Assembly: GCA_947494995.1 (NCBI GenBank)
Contig: CANLWY010000001.1
Location: 186,001-250,000 of the forward strand
Source of the DNA: an uncultured Campylobacterales bacterium
GTDB lineage: Bacteria; Campylobacterota; Campylobacteria; Campylobacterales; Arcobacteraceae
Length of the DNA: 64,000 nucleotides
Direction: 5' to 3'
Positions 53,125 through 62,637 of this stretch are shown piece after piece. The translations under genes were made by a program, and so were the position numbers. Position 1 is the stretch's first letter. Every line of letters begins with the position of its first letter. The notes under the pieces are model-generated. The model was not told the origin of the DNA, did no database searches, and saw only the letters and a program-made list of their open reading frames with translations.

Positions 53125-54245
53125 TTTCTTTTCCAGTCATAATATTTTAGTGTTGCAATACTCTGCACGGCAACACCTTCAGCTCTTCCTATGAAGCCCA
53201 GTTTCTCAGCAGTTGTTGCTTTGATATTAACAAATTGTTTTTCTAAATTAAGTAGTCTTGCAATAGTAGATTTAATCTCTTGTTTATGTGGGTTTATTTT
53301 TGGTTTTTGTGCAATAATTGTTATATCTACATTTACAATCTCATAACCAACATTGTAAATAAATTTTACAATATCTTCTAATAATATTTTTGAATCTATG
53401 TTTTTATATTGTGCATCAGTATCTGGGAAGAATTCACCAATATCTCCTGCCCCACATGCACCTAAAAGTGCATCAATAACGGAGTGAATTAAAACATCTC
53501 CATCACTATGTGCTTTAAAACCATAAGGGACATCTATATTTACTCCCCCAAGCCACATTTTTTTATTCTCTTCAAATGGATGAATGTCAAATCCAGTTCC
53601 AGTAAAAAAGTTTTTTGAAGGTTCGTTTATGCACTCTATAGAAGATATATCTTCTTCAAAGGTAAGTTTTTTACTTTTAAGACTGCCTTGTATATATTTT
53701 ATTGTTCCACCAATTTCTTTAATTGCACTACTATCATCTGTAAACTCAATATTTGTATTTAATGCTTCTTTTAATATTTTAACACGTGAAAGTTGAGGAG
53801 TTTGTATAAGTTTTACTTCATCTCTATTGATAGTTTCATTTTCATATATAACGGTATCATTAACAGTTAATATAGGAACAATGCAATCTGCATTATTTTT
53901 TTCAGTAATTAGATTTTTTATAACTTCTTCAGGAACACAAGCTCTAGCAACATCAGTAACCATTACATGTTCTGTAGTTACTAAATTAAGTGCATTTTTC
54001 ATTGAGTCTTGTCTGGTTTTACCACCCTCTACAAATGTAAATTCATCAGTAAAGTTCTTCATATAATTAAGTTCATTTCTATGTGAAGCTATGATTATTT
54101 TATTAAAGTTAACATAAGTCTTAAGTTTATTTGTAACAAATAGCCACAATGGAGAGTTTTCAGTTCTTAACCACTGTTTCTTTGCCGACAAGTCGAACCT
54201 AGAGGAGTTTCCAGCACATAATACAATTAGTGTAACATTTGACAC
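53121..54245 (-). CDS. ispDF: Bifunctional IspD/IspF enzyme of the MEP isoprenoid pathway
   Basis: 374 residues. IspD part (about 1-215): LCAGNSSRFDLSAKKQWL, VTDVARACVPEEVI and LIQTPQLSRV. IspF part: GTGFDIHPFEENKKMWLGGV, SDGDVLIHSVIDALLGA, and a late ATTAEKLGFIGRAEGVAVQ. Fusion of the two is normal for Campylobacterota. Starts at GTG 54245 with AAGGG 5 bases upstream. Confidence 0.95.
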   Translation of the reverse strand: MSNVTLIVLCAGNSSRFDLSAKKQWLRTENSPLWLFVTNKLKTYVNFNKIIIASHRNELNYMKNFTDEFTFVEGGKTRQDSMKNALNLVTTEHVMVTDVARACVPEEVIKNLITEKNNADCIVPILTVNDTVIYENETINRDEVKLIQTPQLSRVKILKEALNTNIEFTDDSSAIKEIGGTIKYIQGSLKSKKLTFEEDISSIECINEPSKNFFTGTGFDIHPFEENKKMWLGGVNIDVPYGFKAHSDGDVLIHSVIDALLGACGAGDIGEFFPDTDAQYKNIDSKILLEDIVKFIYNVGYEIVNVDITIIAQKPKINPHKQEIKSTIARLLNLEKQFVNIKATTAEKLGFIGRAEGVAVQSIATLKYYDWKRK

Positions 54246-54301
54246 AAAGACCCTTTGAGTAAAAAAGTTACAAAGTATACTTGAATGTAACTTATGAATT
54301 C

Positions 54302-55123
54302 TTAAAGATCATTTTCTAATTTAAATTTAATAGAATCAATTGATTGTAATAAAGGTTCAACATCCATTCCATATTCATTTGCCTTATTTAAAGCTCTTTG
54401 AATATTTTGATCAGAAAGGGGATTTCTAATATCTGATAAAATCTTGATAATCTCTAAAATCTTTACTTTTTCTACATAATCTTTTGGACAATGTTCTACA
54501 TCTTCGACAAACCCAATAGAGAAGATAAGATTGTGACTTAAATTCCAATGTTTAAATATATTTGCAGTAATTCTTGCACATGAATATCCTAAGTACTCTT
54601 TTTCAACAGTAGATACATTTTTACAAACTTGTAGTTTTTCTAAGAATTCTTCTGTTTGCCCACTCTCTTCAATAACTTCTGAGATTACAAATTTTCCAAT
54701 TTCTTGTAAAAATGCAGGTAGAAGTAAGTCTTCCTTTAAATCAAAGCTTACTTTAGAAACCCAAGTATTGACCAATGACGATGCAAGATTTGATGAGAAC
54801 ATGAAATCATCAGTTGTTACGTCATATGCAGATAATTTTGTATTAACAAGATTTTGAATAACAGTACCTAGTGCTATTGAAATTGTAAAGTTTACTCCTA
54901 AAAGAGAAATTGCTCGACTTGGAGTCTCTACTTGACTAACAAAGCCAAACATTGCAGAGTTCGCTACTCTTAGAACAGTAGTGATTATTAAAGGATCTTT
55001 TTCAATAATTTTTAGTAAATCTAAAGGTTCTTGATTAGACATCTTTCTAAACTCTTCAAGTTCTAAAACACTTTTTGGTAGTGGTGGCAGTGAATCAATT
55101 TTCTCTACAATAAGCTTTTTCAT
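54302..55123 (-). CDS. HDOD-domain protein
   Basis: 273 residues filled by one HDOD domain: IDSLPPLPKSVLELEEF at the start, KIIEKDPLIITTVLRVANSA, FGFVSQVETPSRAISLLGV. The HD-type metal residues are not obvious, as usual in HDOD proteins, which act in signalling rather than hydrolysis. It is preceded by an unknown gene ending 23 bases upstream. The pairing with chemotaxis or c-di-GMP signalling is possible but not shown. Confidence 0.88.
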   Translation of the reverse strand: MKKLIVEKIDSLPPLPKSVLELEEFRKMSNQEPLDLLKIIEKDPLIITTVLRVANSAMFGFVSQVETPSRAISLLGVNFTISIALGTVIQNLVNTKLSAYDVTTDDFMFSSNLASSLVNTWVSKVSFDLKEDLLLPAFLQEIGKFVISEVIEESGQTEEFLEKLQVCKNVSTVEKEYLGYSCARITANIFKHWNLSHNLIFSIGFVEDVEHCPKDYVEKVKILEIIKILSDIRNPLSDQNIQRALNKANEYGMDVEPLLQSIDSIKFKLENDL

Positions 55124-55145
55124 TATGTATCCTGTTTAAATCATA

Positions 55146-56072
55146 TTACTTTGAGGATGATATAATATCAATTAATTGTTTATACTCATCTGTATTAAGT
55201 TCTAATAGTCTTATTTTTTCGGCTCTCATATCATAATTTTTTTTATTTTTTAAAAAGTTTGCACTGTTTTTAAACTCCTGTATTAAGGCCTTCTCGAATT
55301 CTTTTTTTGTATTAATAGTGCTATTTTTATTTAAAATTGATTCATTTATAAAAAACTCTTTAATATTTAAAAAATAACCATTATTAAAATACTCAGGTTT
55401 ATTTTTATAGTATGCAAGTTTATAAATCATTTTAAGTAATAAAAAAGATAAATGATTTATAAATATCATTTTTTCTGTTTCATAATTTTTCTTTGGTTTA
55501 TCTCCAAAGTTTGATGTTTTTGAAAGTTCAAATCCATGTTGCATAGATTCACAGTATAAAAAGTATTCTTCAAAAATATAATCTAAGGTTTTGTTCTTTG
55601 TATGAACATATAGAATATGAGTAAAATAATAGAGCTGTTCACCAATTAGATTATTTAGTATATTAAGCTCTTTTTCTTTAAAAGGAATAAAAAACTTAAG
55701 TAAATTTTTTGACTCTTTTAAAATTTGAAAGATAGGAGCAATAAGTTCTCTTTTGTATTTATCAACAGAAAATATTTTACATAAGGTAGTAAAAATTTTT
55801 ATTAATAGGAGATAGATTTTAAAAAGTGTAAAAAATCTCTCTTTATCATTTTTAAAACTATTTTTTAACTCCTCTTCATAAAATCTAAAGAGTTTTGAAA
55901 TGTTATTAAAGTTGTAGTTATTTCTACTAAAAATATCAAATTTCTTATTGAAGTTTAGAATAAGAATAACTTTTATTAATGATTCTTCAGATTTGTTTTT
56001 ATCAGATCGAATTTTAGTAAAAATTTCACTTGTAATGATATATAATTTTTCTAATTCAATATTATTTTTCAT
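55146..56072 (-). CDS. Hypothetical helical protein
   Basis: 308 residues, very rich in Lys, Phe, Asn and Ile, predicted almost entirely helical, with no signal peptide, membrane segment or recognised motif. It begins MKNNIELEKLYIITSEIFTK and ends LNTDEYKQLIDIISSSK. Followed closely by the HDOD gene, so the two may be co-transcribed. Start has AGGGATATC upstream. I do not recognise a family. Confidence 0.65.
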   Translation of the reverse strand: MKNNIELEKLYIITSEIFTKIRSDKNKSEESLIKVILILNFNKKFDIFSRNNYNFNNISKLFRFYEEELKNSFKNDKERFFTLFKIYLLLIKIFTTLCKIFSVDKYKRELIAPIFQILKESKNLLKFFIPFKEKELNILNNLIGEQLYYFTHILYVHTKNKTLDYIFEEYFLYCESMQHGFELSKTSNFGDKPKKNYETEKMIFINHLSFLLLKMIYKLAYYKNKPEYFNNGYFLNIKEFFINESILNKNSTINTKKEFEKALIQEFKNSANFLKNKKNYDMRAEKIRLLELNTDEYKQLIDIISSSK

Positions 56073-56172
56073 GATATCCCTATTTTTTGTAAGAAATTAT
56101 TATATAAAAAGCTAACTTACATAACTAATAAAATTAAACTAGTAGAATTAATTAAGTTTATATAAACTAAAT

Positions 56173-56190
56173 TTGATATAATCATCAAAA
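56173..56190 (+). promoter_or_regulatory. thiC promoter region
   Basis: TATAAT at 56177-56182 lies within an inverted repeat TTTGAT-ATAATC-ATCAAA. The leader to the ATG at 56213 is only about 24 bases, too short for a TPP riboswitch. Confidence 0.5.
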
Positions 56191-56212
56191 AATATTGATA
56201 TAGGATTTTTAC

Positions 56213-57574
56213 ATGAGAGATTGGTTAGACAATCACAAAGATGATGAAGTAAGAACTCAGATGTATTATGCCAAAAGAGGTATTGTTACACCTGATATGG
56301 AATATGTTGCAAAAGTTGAAAAAATAGACCCAGAACTAGTTAGAAGTGAGATTGCAAGAGGAAGATTAATAATTCCTGCAAATGTTAATCATAAACATTT
56401 AACACCAATGGCTATTGGAATGGCGTCTTCTTGTAAAATCAATGCAAATATAGGTTCCTCTGCATTAGCATCAGATATTGCTGGTGAGATAGAGAAAGTT
56501 GATGTTTGTTTAAAACATGGTGCCGATACAATCATGGATTTAAGTACGGGTGGAGATCTTGATTCTATTAGAGAAGCAGTAATTGAGCACTCTACTGTTC
56601 CAATAGGTACAGTTCCAATGTATCAAATTCTACATGATTGTAATGATAAAATTGAAGATTTAACAATTGAGTCTATGCTTGAAGTTTTAGAGAAACAAGC
56701 ACAACAAGGGGTATCATACTTTACAATTCATGCAGGGTTTTTATTACAATTTATGCCTCATATTGCAAAAAGAAAAATGGGAATCGTTTCAAGGGGTGGT
56801 TCTTTAATGGCAGCATGGATGATGCATTATCATAAAGAGAACCCATTTTATGATGCATATGATGATATTTTAGATATTTGTAGAAGATATGATGTGTCTT
56901 TATCTCTTGGAGATTCATTAAGACCTGGTTGTTTAGCTGATGCATCAGATGAAGCACAACTATCTGAACTTAAAGTTTTAGGTGAACTTACTTTAAGAGC
57001 TTGGGAAAAAGATGTTCAAGTTATGATTGAAGGTCCAGGGCATGTTCCTTTAAATCAAATTGAAAGAAATATGAAATTAGAAAGAGAGTATTGTCATGAG
57101 GCACCTTTCTATATTTTAGGGCCACTTACAACAGATATTGCAGCTGGTTATGATCATATCTCTTCTGCTATTGGTGCTGCTGTTGGTGGATGGCATGGTG
57201 CTTCAATGCTTTGTTATGTTACACCAAAAGAACATTTAGGATTACCTAATGCTCAAGATGTAAGAGAAGGTATTATTGCATATAAAATTGCAGCACACTC
57301 AGCAGATATTGCAAGAGGTAGAAAAGGTGCAAGAGATATTGATGATGAGATGTCAGATGCAAGATATTCATTTGATTGGAATAAGCAGTTTGAGCTTTGT
57401 TTAGATCCGGAGCGAGCACAAGAGTATCATGATGAGACTCTTCCTCAAGATGTATTTAAAGAAGCAGAATTTTGTTCAATGTGTGGACCAAAGTTTTGTT
57501 CATATAAAATTACACAAAAAATTGTAGATACTCATGGTGATGCAATAAATACTGCTGGAACAGCTACAAATTAA
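56213..57574 (+). CDS. thiC: Phosphomethylpyrimidine synthase
   Basis: Radical-SAM enzyme that makes the thiamine pyrimidine from AIR. 453 residues, with [50 protein letters not shown] and the C-terminal iron-sulphur motif [10 protein letters not shown]. It draws AIR from purM's product. No TPP riboswitch is seen upstream, so thiamine control is by other means or absent. A strong terminator follows. Confidence 0.97.
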   Translation: MRDWLDNHKDDEVRTQMYYAKRGIVTPDMEYVAKVEKIDPELVRSEIARGRLIIPANVNHKHLTPMAIGMASSCKINANIGSSALASDIAGEIEKVDVCLKHGADTIMDLSTGGDLDSIREAVIEHSTVPIGTVPMYQILHDCNDKIEDLTIESMLEVLEKQAQQGVSYFTIHAGFLLQFMPHIAKRKMGIVSRGGSLMAAWMMHYHKENPFYDAYDDILDICRRYDVSLSLGDSLRPGCLADASDEAQLSELKVLGELTLRAWEKDVQVMIEGPGHVPLNQIERNMKLEREYCHEAPFYILGPLTTDIAAGYDHISSAIGAAVGGWHGASMLCYVTPKEHLGLPNAQDVREGIIAYKIAAHSADIARGRKGARDIDDEMSDARYSFDWNKQFELCLDPERAQEYHDETLPQDVFKEAEFCSMCGPKFCSYKITQKIVDTHGDAINTAGTATN

Positions 57575-57592
57575 AAAAACTTTCTAAAAATC

Positions 57593-57623
57593 AAAAAGGT
57601 TAAGGAGTTTCCTTGACCTTTTT
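57593..57623 (+). terminator. thiC terminator
   Basis: AAAAAGGTTAAGGA (57593-57606), loop GTT, TCCTTGACCTTTTT (57610-57623), one T-G pair, followed by further T's. Confidence 0.88.
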
Positions 57624-57720
57624 TTGTAAACTAAATAAATTAAAATTCAAATTAAGACAAAAATTATCCTATTTTAAATATAATACGGAAATTTTAAAAC
57701 TATAACATTAAGGAAAATAA

Positions 57721-58881
57721 ATGGCAACAGTAGCTGACATAAAAAAACAGCTAGAGAATGTCCTTTATCCAGGTTTCCAAAAGTCAATTGTGGAATTTGG
57801 TTTTGTAAAGGATATTGAACTAACTAATGAAAATACATGTGTGGTACACTTAGATATTACATCAAGTGCATCAGATGTAGAAGAGCAATTAAAAAAAGAC
57901 ATCTCTTCAACTCTAGCTCAAATTGGAGTTTCTGGAACACTAAGTGTTAAGAAACCAGAAGAACCAAAACAACAAAGTAATAGTGTAAGTGGAAGTAATA
58001 TTGCACCACAAATTAAAAACTTTGTAATGGTATCTTCAGGAAAAGGTGGAGTTGGTAAATCAACTACAACTGTAAACTTAGCTATTGCTGCAGCAATGCA
58101 AGGTAAAAAAGTAGGTATCTTAGATGCTGATATTTATGGTCCAAATATTCCTAGAATGATGGGACTAAATGGCAAAGAAGTTGAAGTAGTTGGAAATAAA
58201 GCTAAACCATTTGATGCATATGGTGTTGCTGTAATGTCAATGGGATCACTTATGGAAGAAGGTCAAGCTCTTATTTGGAGAGGGGCTATGATTATGAAAG
58301 CTATTCAACAACTATTAAGAGATATTTTATGGGAAGAGTTAGATATTCTATTTATTGATATGCCTCCAGGTACTGGTGATGCTCAGTTAACATTAGCACA
58401 AAGTGTACCTGTAACATGTGGTGTAAATGTAACAACTCCACAGCATGTTGCTCTTGATGATTCAAGAAGATCTTTAGATATGTTTGCAAAACTTCACATT
58501 CCAATTGGTGGAATTGTTGAGAATATGAGTGGGTTTATTTGTCCTTCATGTGAAACTGAATCAGATATTTTTGGAATGGGAACTTGTGAAGAGTTAGCTG
58601 ATCAATATAATACACAAGTATTAGGTAATCTTCCAATTGAACCTGCTATTAGAGAAGGTGGAGACTCTGGTAAACCAATCGTTTATTGTCAGCCAGAATC
58701 AGTATCTGCAAAAAGATATATGGAAGCAACTGCAAAACTTATTGCTTTTGTTGATGAAGTAAGTGAGAAAGCAGAAAATGCTTCAATTCAACCTACTACA
58801 GCTCCAGGAGTATCAGCTTGTTCTACTGCTTCTGCAGGTTCAGCACAACAATCTAGTTCTGGTGGATGTGGTTGTAGCTAA
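57721..58881 (+). CDS. mrp: Mrp/ApbC-type iron-sulphur cluster carrier ATPase
   Basis: 386 residues: an N-terminal MIP18-like domain (about 1-85), the deviant Walker A SSGKGGVGKSTTTVNLA near 103, IDMPPGTGDAQLTLAQ, and the cluster-binding CPSC in SGFICPSCETES. Forms a dimer that carries and transfers [4Fe-4S] clusters. The C-terminal 35 residues are low-complexity Ser/Ala/Gln-rich and end GGCGCS, a further Cys pair. AAGGAAAATAA precedes the ATG. Confidence 0.95.
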   Translation: MATVADIKKQLENVLYPGFQKSIVEFGFVKDIELTNENTCVVHLDITSSASDVEEQLKKDISSTLAQIGVSGTLSVKKPEEPKQQSNSVSGSNIAPQIKNFVMVSSGKGGVGKSTTTVNLAIAAAMQGKKVGILDADIYGPNIPRMMGLNGKEVEVVGNKAKPFDAYGVAVMSMGSLMEEGQALIWRGAMIMKAIQQLLRDILWEELDILFIDMPPGTGDAQLTLAQSVPVTCGVNVTTPQHVALDDSRRSLDMFAKLHIPIGGIVENMSGFICPSCETESDIFGMGTCEELADQYNTQVLGNLPIEPAIREGGDSGKPIVYCQPESVSAKRYMEATAKLIAFVDEVSEKAENASIQPTTAPGVSACSTASAGSAQQSSSGGCGCS

Positions 58882-58892
58882 ACTAAAAAATA

Positions 58893-58921
58893 AACTCCTA
58901 TAGTTTTAAGCTATAGGAGTT
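58893..58921 (+). terminator. Hairpin after mrp
   Basis: AACTCCTATAG (58893-58903), loop TTTTAAG, CTATAGGAGTT (58911-58921), a perfect 11-base-pair stem. The tail ATCTTT is short, so termination may be partial and allow read-through into the small gene 17 bases further on. Confidence 0.6.
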
Positions 58922-58937
58922 ATCTTTAGGAGAAAAC

Positions 58938-59078
58938 TTGAGAAATATTTTTATTATAAGTCTTGTTGTCGTTGCTTTTGGATATATGATTTCAATCATG
59001 ATAAATAAATATGAGACAATGAAAGAAACTAATAGTCAAATAGAAAAACAAAAACAAGTTCAACCAAAAACTAAATAA
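58938..59078 (+). CDS. Small single-span membrane protein, 46 residues
   Basis: TTG start at 58938 with AGGAG 5 bases upstream. The product has one hydrophobic helix (RNIFIISLVVVAFGYMISIM) followed by a hydrophilic Lys/Gln tail, KQKQVQPKTK. It resembles no family I can name, but its good ribosome site, normal base use and clear membrane-anchor layout argue for a real gene. It starts just after the mrp hairpin. Confidence 0.6.
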   Translation: MRNIFIISLVVVAFGYMISIMINKYETMKETNSQIEKQKQVQPKTK

Positions 59079-59095
59079 CTTTTCTATTCGATTTT

Positions 59096-59593
59096 TTAAT
59101 AATCAAACTTCCCTTTTGATGGTATAACAAGTAAAAAACCTAATACCGCAATTATTACTAAATTAGTGATAATTATAAAATTTAGAGTTGTAAAAAAAAC
59201 AACAATCCCCAAAATAACAATTATCTCAAATATAGCAAGTGATATAAACATTATACTTAGGTATTTTTCTTTAAAATACTTAAACTCCTCTTCTATATCT
59301 TTAAAGTTTTGTTTTTTTGTTTCTGAAATAAGATGGGAATATGCTTTTTTAAAATAGAGATAACCAGTGATTAATATTATAATTGAAACAAGATATATTG
59401 CATTGTGGATATCTATATTCATAAAAAGAGTATTTGTCAATATCTTTTGGTCAAAAATTGCTTTATATAGTCCCTCATCTAATATGTAAAAACATACAAA
59501 AAGGTAAATAAATTGTGCTATTAACATAGAAAACCAAATAATTATACTTCCATTTATACTTTGCCTTGATTCATTGGATAATTCATTTATCAT
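59096..59593 (-). CDS. Hypothetical membrane protein with four helices
   Basis: 165 residues. The start at 59593 is set by AAGGA 6 bases upstream; longer in-frame starts lack a ribosome site. Four hydrophobic segments lie near 15-40, 55-75, 108-128 and 135-155, with a charged loop (KKQNFKDIEEEFKYFKEKYL) between the second and third. No motif or family is recognised. It is monocistronic and convergent with the small gene at 58938-59078. Confidence 0.7.
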   Translation of the reverse strand: MINELSNESRQSINGSIIIWFSMLIAQFIYLFVCFYILDEGLYKAIFDQKILTNTLFMNIDIHNAIYLVSIIILITGYLYFKKAYSHLISETKKQNFKDIEEEFKYFKEKYLSIMFISLAIFEIIVILGIVVFFTTLNFIIITNLVIIAVLGFLLVIPSKGKFDY

Positions 59594-59691
59594 AATCATT
59601 CCTTCAAATAAGATGTGAAAGTATAGCAATAGTATAATAAATATGCAAACTAATTATTTAAAATTATGTTTAATAAGATTGATAGAATGGG

Positions 59692-59717
59692 TAAGTTAGA
59701 GTATAAACTCTAACTTA
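59692..59717. terminator. Hairpin after hisIE
   Basis: TAAGTTAGAGT (59692-59702), loop ATAA, ACTCTAACTTA (59707-59717): a perfect 11-base-pair stem 4 bases beyond the hisIE stop. The T-rich tail is on the plus side only, so its strength as a hisIE terminator is uncertain. Confidence 0.55.
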
Positions 59718-59720
59718 TAT

Positions 59721-60401
59721 TTATTTTCTTGAGTTTTTTTCTTCGATTCCTGACATTCCGAATCTTCTAGCTAGTTCTTGTTTAACTCTATCAGGACTTA
59801 TGTTTTTAGAAGCAAGTGCCACTAATACATGATATGTAATATCTGCTGCTTCATAGATAATTTCTTCTTCGTCATTATCTTTAATAGCAAAAGTAAACTC
59901 CCCTGATTCCTCAACTATCTTTTTAAGCATTGAGTTTTCTTTACCTTGAAGAAGTTTTGCTGTATATGATGTTTTTGGGTCGTCATTTTTTTTCTCTAAA
60001 ATTGTATGATAAAGTGTATCAACAACTCCATAAGCAGTTGTTGTATCAACTTCTACATCCAGAACTTCTTTATTTTGACCCTCTTTAATAGAAGTAAAGA
60101 AACAAGATTTTCTTCCCGTATGACATGCAACACCAGTTTGATTTACTTTTAAAAGAATTGTATCATCATCACAATCAACTAAAATATCAACTACTTCTTG
60201 TGTATGTCCAGAGCTTTCACCTTTTTTCCAGATTCTTTGTTTACTTCTTGAAAAGTAGTGTGCAATATTTGTTTCAATTGTAAGTTCTAAAGCTTGTTTA
60301 TCCATATATGCAAGCATTAAAACTTGTCCTGTAGTGGCTTCTTGAGTTACTACGGGAATAAGCCCATCCATTTTATCCCAATCTATTTTTTCTATACTCA
60401 T
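59721..60401 (-). CDS. hisIE: Bifunctional HisI/HisE histidine biosynthesis enzyme
   Basis: 226 residues performing the second and third steps of histidine synthesis. HisI part (about 1-115): LMLAYMDKQALELT, SRSKQRIWKKGESSGHTQ and the metal site DCDDDTILLKVNQTGVACHT. HisE part (about 125-215): KIVEESGEFTFAIKD and EAADITYHVLVALAS with the acidic Mg ligands. AGGG lies upstream of the ATG. Confidence 0.95.
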   Translation of the reverse strand: MSIEKIDWDKMDGLIPVVTQEATTGQVLMLAYMDKQALELTIETNIAHYFSRSKQRIWKKGESSGHTQEVVDILVDCDDDTILLKVNQTGVACHTGRKSCFFTSIKEGQNKEVLDVEVDTTTAYGVVDTLYHTILEKKNDDPKTSYTAKLLQGKENSMLKKIVEESGEFTFAIKDNDEEEIIYEAADITYHVLVALASKNISPDRVKQELARRFGMSGIEEKNSRK

Positions 60402-60429
60402 CTATGAAATCCCTATGATTTAAAGTAAA

Positions 60430-60453
60430 AAAAAGGGCTATTAAGCCCTTTTT
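60430..60453. terminator. Bidirectional terminator after the SPFH gene
   Basis: AAAAAGGGCT (60430-60439), loop ATTA, AGCCCTTTTT (60444-60453), T-runs on both strands. It ends the SPFH-protein transcript before hisIE. Confidence 0.88.
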
Positions 60454-60456
60454 GTT

Positions 60457-61545
60457 TTATTGGTTAATGACAGTATCTCTAGTTTTGTTCTTCGTGTCAA
60501 CCCAGATGTTTGGAGTTGAACCACCAGGAGTTAAGAAGATTTTTGCATCTTTGTTTTCTCTAAGCGCTTCGTTGAACTTTCCTTGAACTTGAATTTGTTG
60601 CATTTCAAGAAGTTCTCTTGTTAAAGATTCCGCAATTTCTTTATTTGCTTGAGCTTGTGCTTTTGCTTCAATCTCTACTGCATCAGCTCTACCTTGCGCT
60701 TCGATTCTATTTTTATCAGCCTCACCCTTTGCAAGTGCAGCTTTTTTCTCAGCTTCTTGTTTAGCTCTTAAAACTTCGTATCTAACTCTTTCTGATTCTT
60801 GGTTTGCAATTTGAACTCTTTCAATTTGATCCTTGATTTTTTGTGGTAATACAATTTCTCTTAATTGAACAGATTCTAAAATTACAGGTTGTCCTTCAAG
60901 CTTAGTAATATCTTTTTCAAGACCAGCTTGAATTTTTTGAGCAATTTCATTTCTTTTTGTTGGAAGTTCTTCTGCTGTATAGTTACCTACAACATTCCTT
61001 ACTACGTCTCTTACAACAGGGTTAATAATTTTATCTTCCCAAGAAAGACCCCAGTTAGCAACAGTTGTTGGTGCACCATCTGAAGTAAGTCTATATTGAA
61101 CAGTTAGTTCAATAGAAACTGGTAAACCTCTGGCATCAAGAATATTGATTGCTGGGTTTAGTTTAATACCTTGGTCAAATCCACCAGAAGTTTCAACAGA
61201 AGCATAGTTCATAAGTCTTACTTTTGTATCAACTACAATTACTTTTTGGTATCCAGGAACAATAAAGTGGAAACCAGGTCTTAATGGATCCTCATCATAT
61301 TTACCTAATGTTTGTTTGATACCTACATAACCAGATTCAATTGTTAAAAATGGTTTGAATAAGAACATTGCTCCAACAATGGCAATAATCACATAAAAAA
61401 TTCCTGCTTTCTTTCCAAAGTTTTTGAACATTTCAGGTGGCTCAAAAGGTGGTTGATAATTACCTCCACCACCATTATTTCCTGAGTTTCCACCACCCTT
61501 ATTTTGCTGTTGTCTATTCTTAAAATAGTCGTTATCTATTGGCAT
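60457..61545 (-). CDS. Prohibitin/SPFH-family membrane protein
   Basis: 362 residues: a glycine/asparagine-rich cytoplasmic start (GGGNSGNNGGGGNYQPPFEP), one membrane helix near 50-68, an SPFH domain (ESGYVGIKQTLGKYDEDPLR, VRDVVRNVVGNYTAEELPTK) and a long Ala/Glu-rich coiled coil. The glycine-rich start resembles HflK, and the SPFH part resembles prohibitins. Such proteins form ring-like scaffolds, often regulating FtsH. No partner HflC gene is adjacent. Confidence 0.9.
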   Translation of the reverse strand: MPIDNDYFKNRQQQNKGGGNSGNNGGGGNYQPPFEPPEMFKNFGKKAGIFYVIIAIVGAMFLFKPFLTIESGYVGIKQTLGKYDEDPLRPGFHFIVPGYQKVIVVDTKVRLMNYASVETSGGFDQGIKLNPAINILDARGLPVSIELTVQYRLTSDGAPTTVANWGLSWEDKIINPVVRDVVRNVVGNYTAEELPTKRNEIAQKIQAGLEKDITKLEGQPVILESVQLREIVLPQKIKDQIERVQIANQESERVRYEVLRAKQEAEKKAALAKGEADKNRIEAQGRADAVEIEAKAQAQANKEIAESLTRELLEMQQIQVQGKFNEALRENKDAKIFLTPGGSTPNIWVDTKNKTRDTVINQ

Positions 61546-61564
61546 TTTTTTCCCTTAATTTTTA

Positions 61565-62485
61565 TTAATTAATATACGTTAAATCTTTTAAGTATTTTTC
61601 GTTTTTACCCGCAACTACATCAAAGTAAGCTGTTTGTAAAGCCTCTGTAATTGGACCTCTTTCACCAGCTCCAATAATTCTTGCATCAATATCTCTAATA
61701 GGAGTCACTTCCACAGCAGTTCCAGTAAAGAATGCTTCATCAGCGATATAAACTTCTTCTCTTGTTAACCTTCTTCTAATAACTGTATATCCTAAGTCTT
61801 CAGCTAACTCAATAACTGTAGCTTGAGTAATAGACTCTAAAGAGTTGTCATTAGGAGGAGTAATAATTACACCATCTCTAACAATAAAGAAACAAGCTCC
61901 TGATGCTTCTGCTATATATCCTTGATCGTCTCTTAAAAGTGCTTCATCGTATCCACATTGAACTGCTTCACCTTTAGCCATTTGAGAGTTTAAGTAGTTT
62001 GCAACTGCTTTTGCTTTACCCATACCAGAAGTATTAGAGTTTCTAGTCATAGATGCAATTTTTACTCTTACACCTTTTTTAAGACCTTCCTCTCCTAAAT
62101 ATGCTCCCCATTCCCATGCTGAAATAGAAACATTTACAGGTGCTTCTTTATGGTAAAGTCCCATAACACCATATCCTAAATAAACAAGAGGTCTAATATA
62201 AGCACCTTCAGTTAATTCATTTTTTTGTAATAATTCAATTTGAGCTTTATTTAATTCATCTTCAGTAAAAGGAACATCAATTAATGTCATCTTAGCTGAG
62301 TTAATAAGTCTTTTTGTATGCTCTTTTAATTTGAAGATTGCACATCTACCATCATGAGTTTTATATGCTTTAGTACCTTCAATTGCACCATTACCGTAGT
62401 GTAATGTGTGGCTTAATACATGAACTTTAGCGTCATGCCAGTCAACAAATTTTCCATCCATCCAGATGTATTTTGCTTCAGTCAT
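61565..62485 (-). CDS. ilvE: Branched-chain amino acid aminotransferase
   Basis: 306 residues, fold-type IV PLP enzyme for the last step of Ile, Leu and Val synthesis. Marks: SHTLHYGNGAIEGTKAY at the start, KAKAVANYLNSQMAK with the PLP lysine, YDEALLRDDQGYIAEASGAC, and FFTGTAVEVTPIRDID. AGGATATTTTAG precedes the ATG. It is 19 bases upstream of the SPFH gene. Confidence 0.95.
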   Translation of the reverse strand: MTEAKYIWMDGKFVDWHDAKVHVLSHTLHYGNGAIEGTKAYKTHDGRCAIFKLKEHTKRLINSAKMTLIDVPFTEDELNKAQIELLQKNELTEGAYIRPLVYLGYGVMGLYHKEAPVNVSISAWEWGAYLGEEGLKKGVRVKIASMTRNSNTSGMGKAKAVANYLNSQMAKGEAVQCGYDEALLRDDQGYIAEASGACFFIVRDGVIITPPNDNSLESITQATVIELAEDLGYTVIRRRLTREEVYIADEAFFTGTAVEVTPIRDIDARIIGAGERGPITEALQTAYFDVVAGKNEKYLKDLTYIN

Positions 62486-62637
62486 CTAAAATATCCTAAG
62501 TTAAAAATTTTAGCTAATAGTGTATCCAAGCTTTTATTAAATATAAGTGAGAAGAAAAAATTAGCCAATAAGGGATAAGCTTCTTTTATGATTGCTTGAA
62601 TAAACTTACAAATATTTTTATAGGAGTACTATTTATC

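Noticed and set aside
56073-56212. Search for a TPP riboswitch before thiC
   Set aside because: No CTGAGA-type core is present, and the leader after TATAAT is only about 24 bases.
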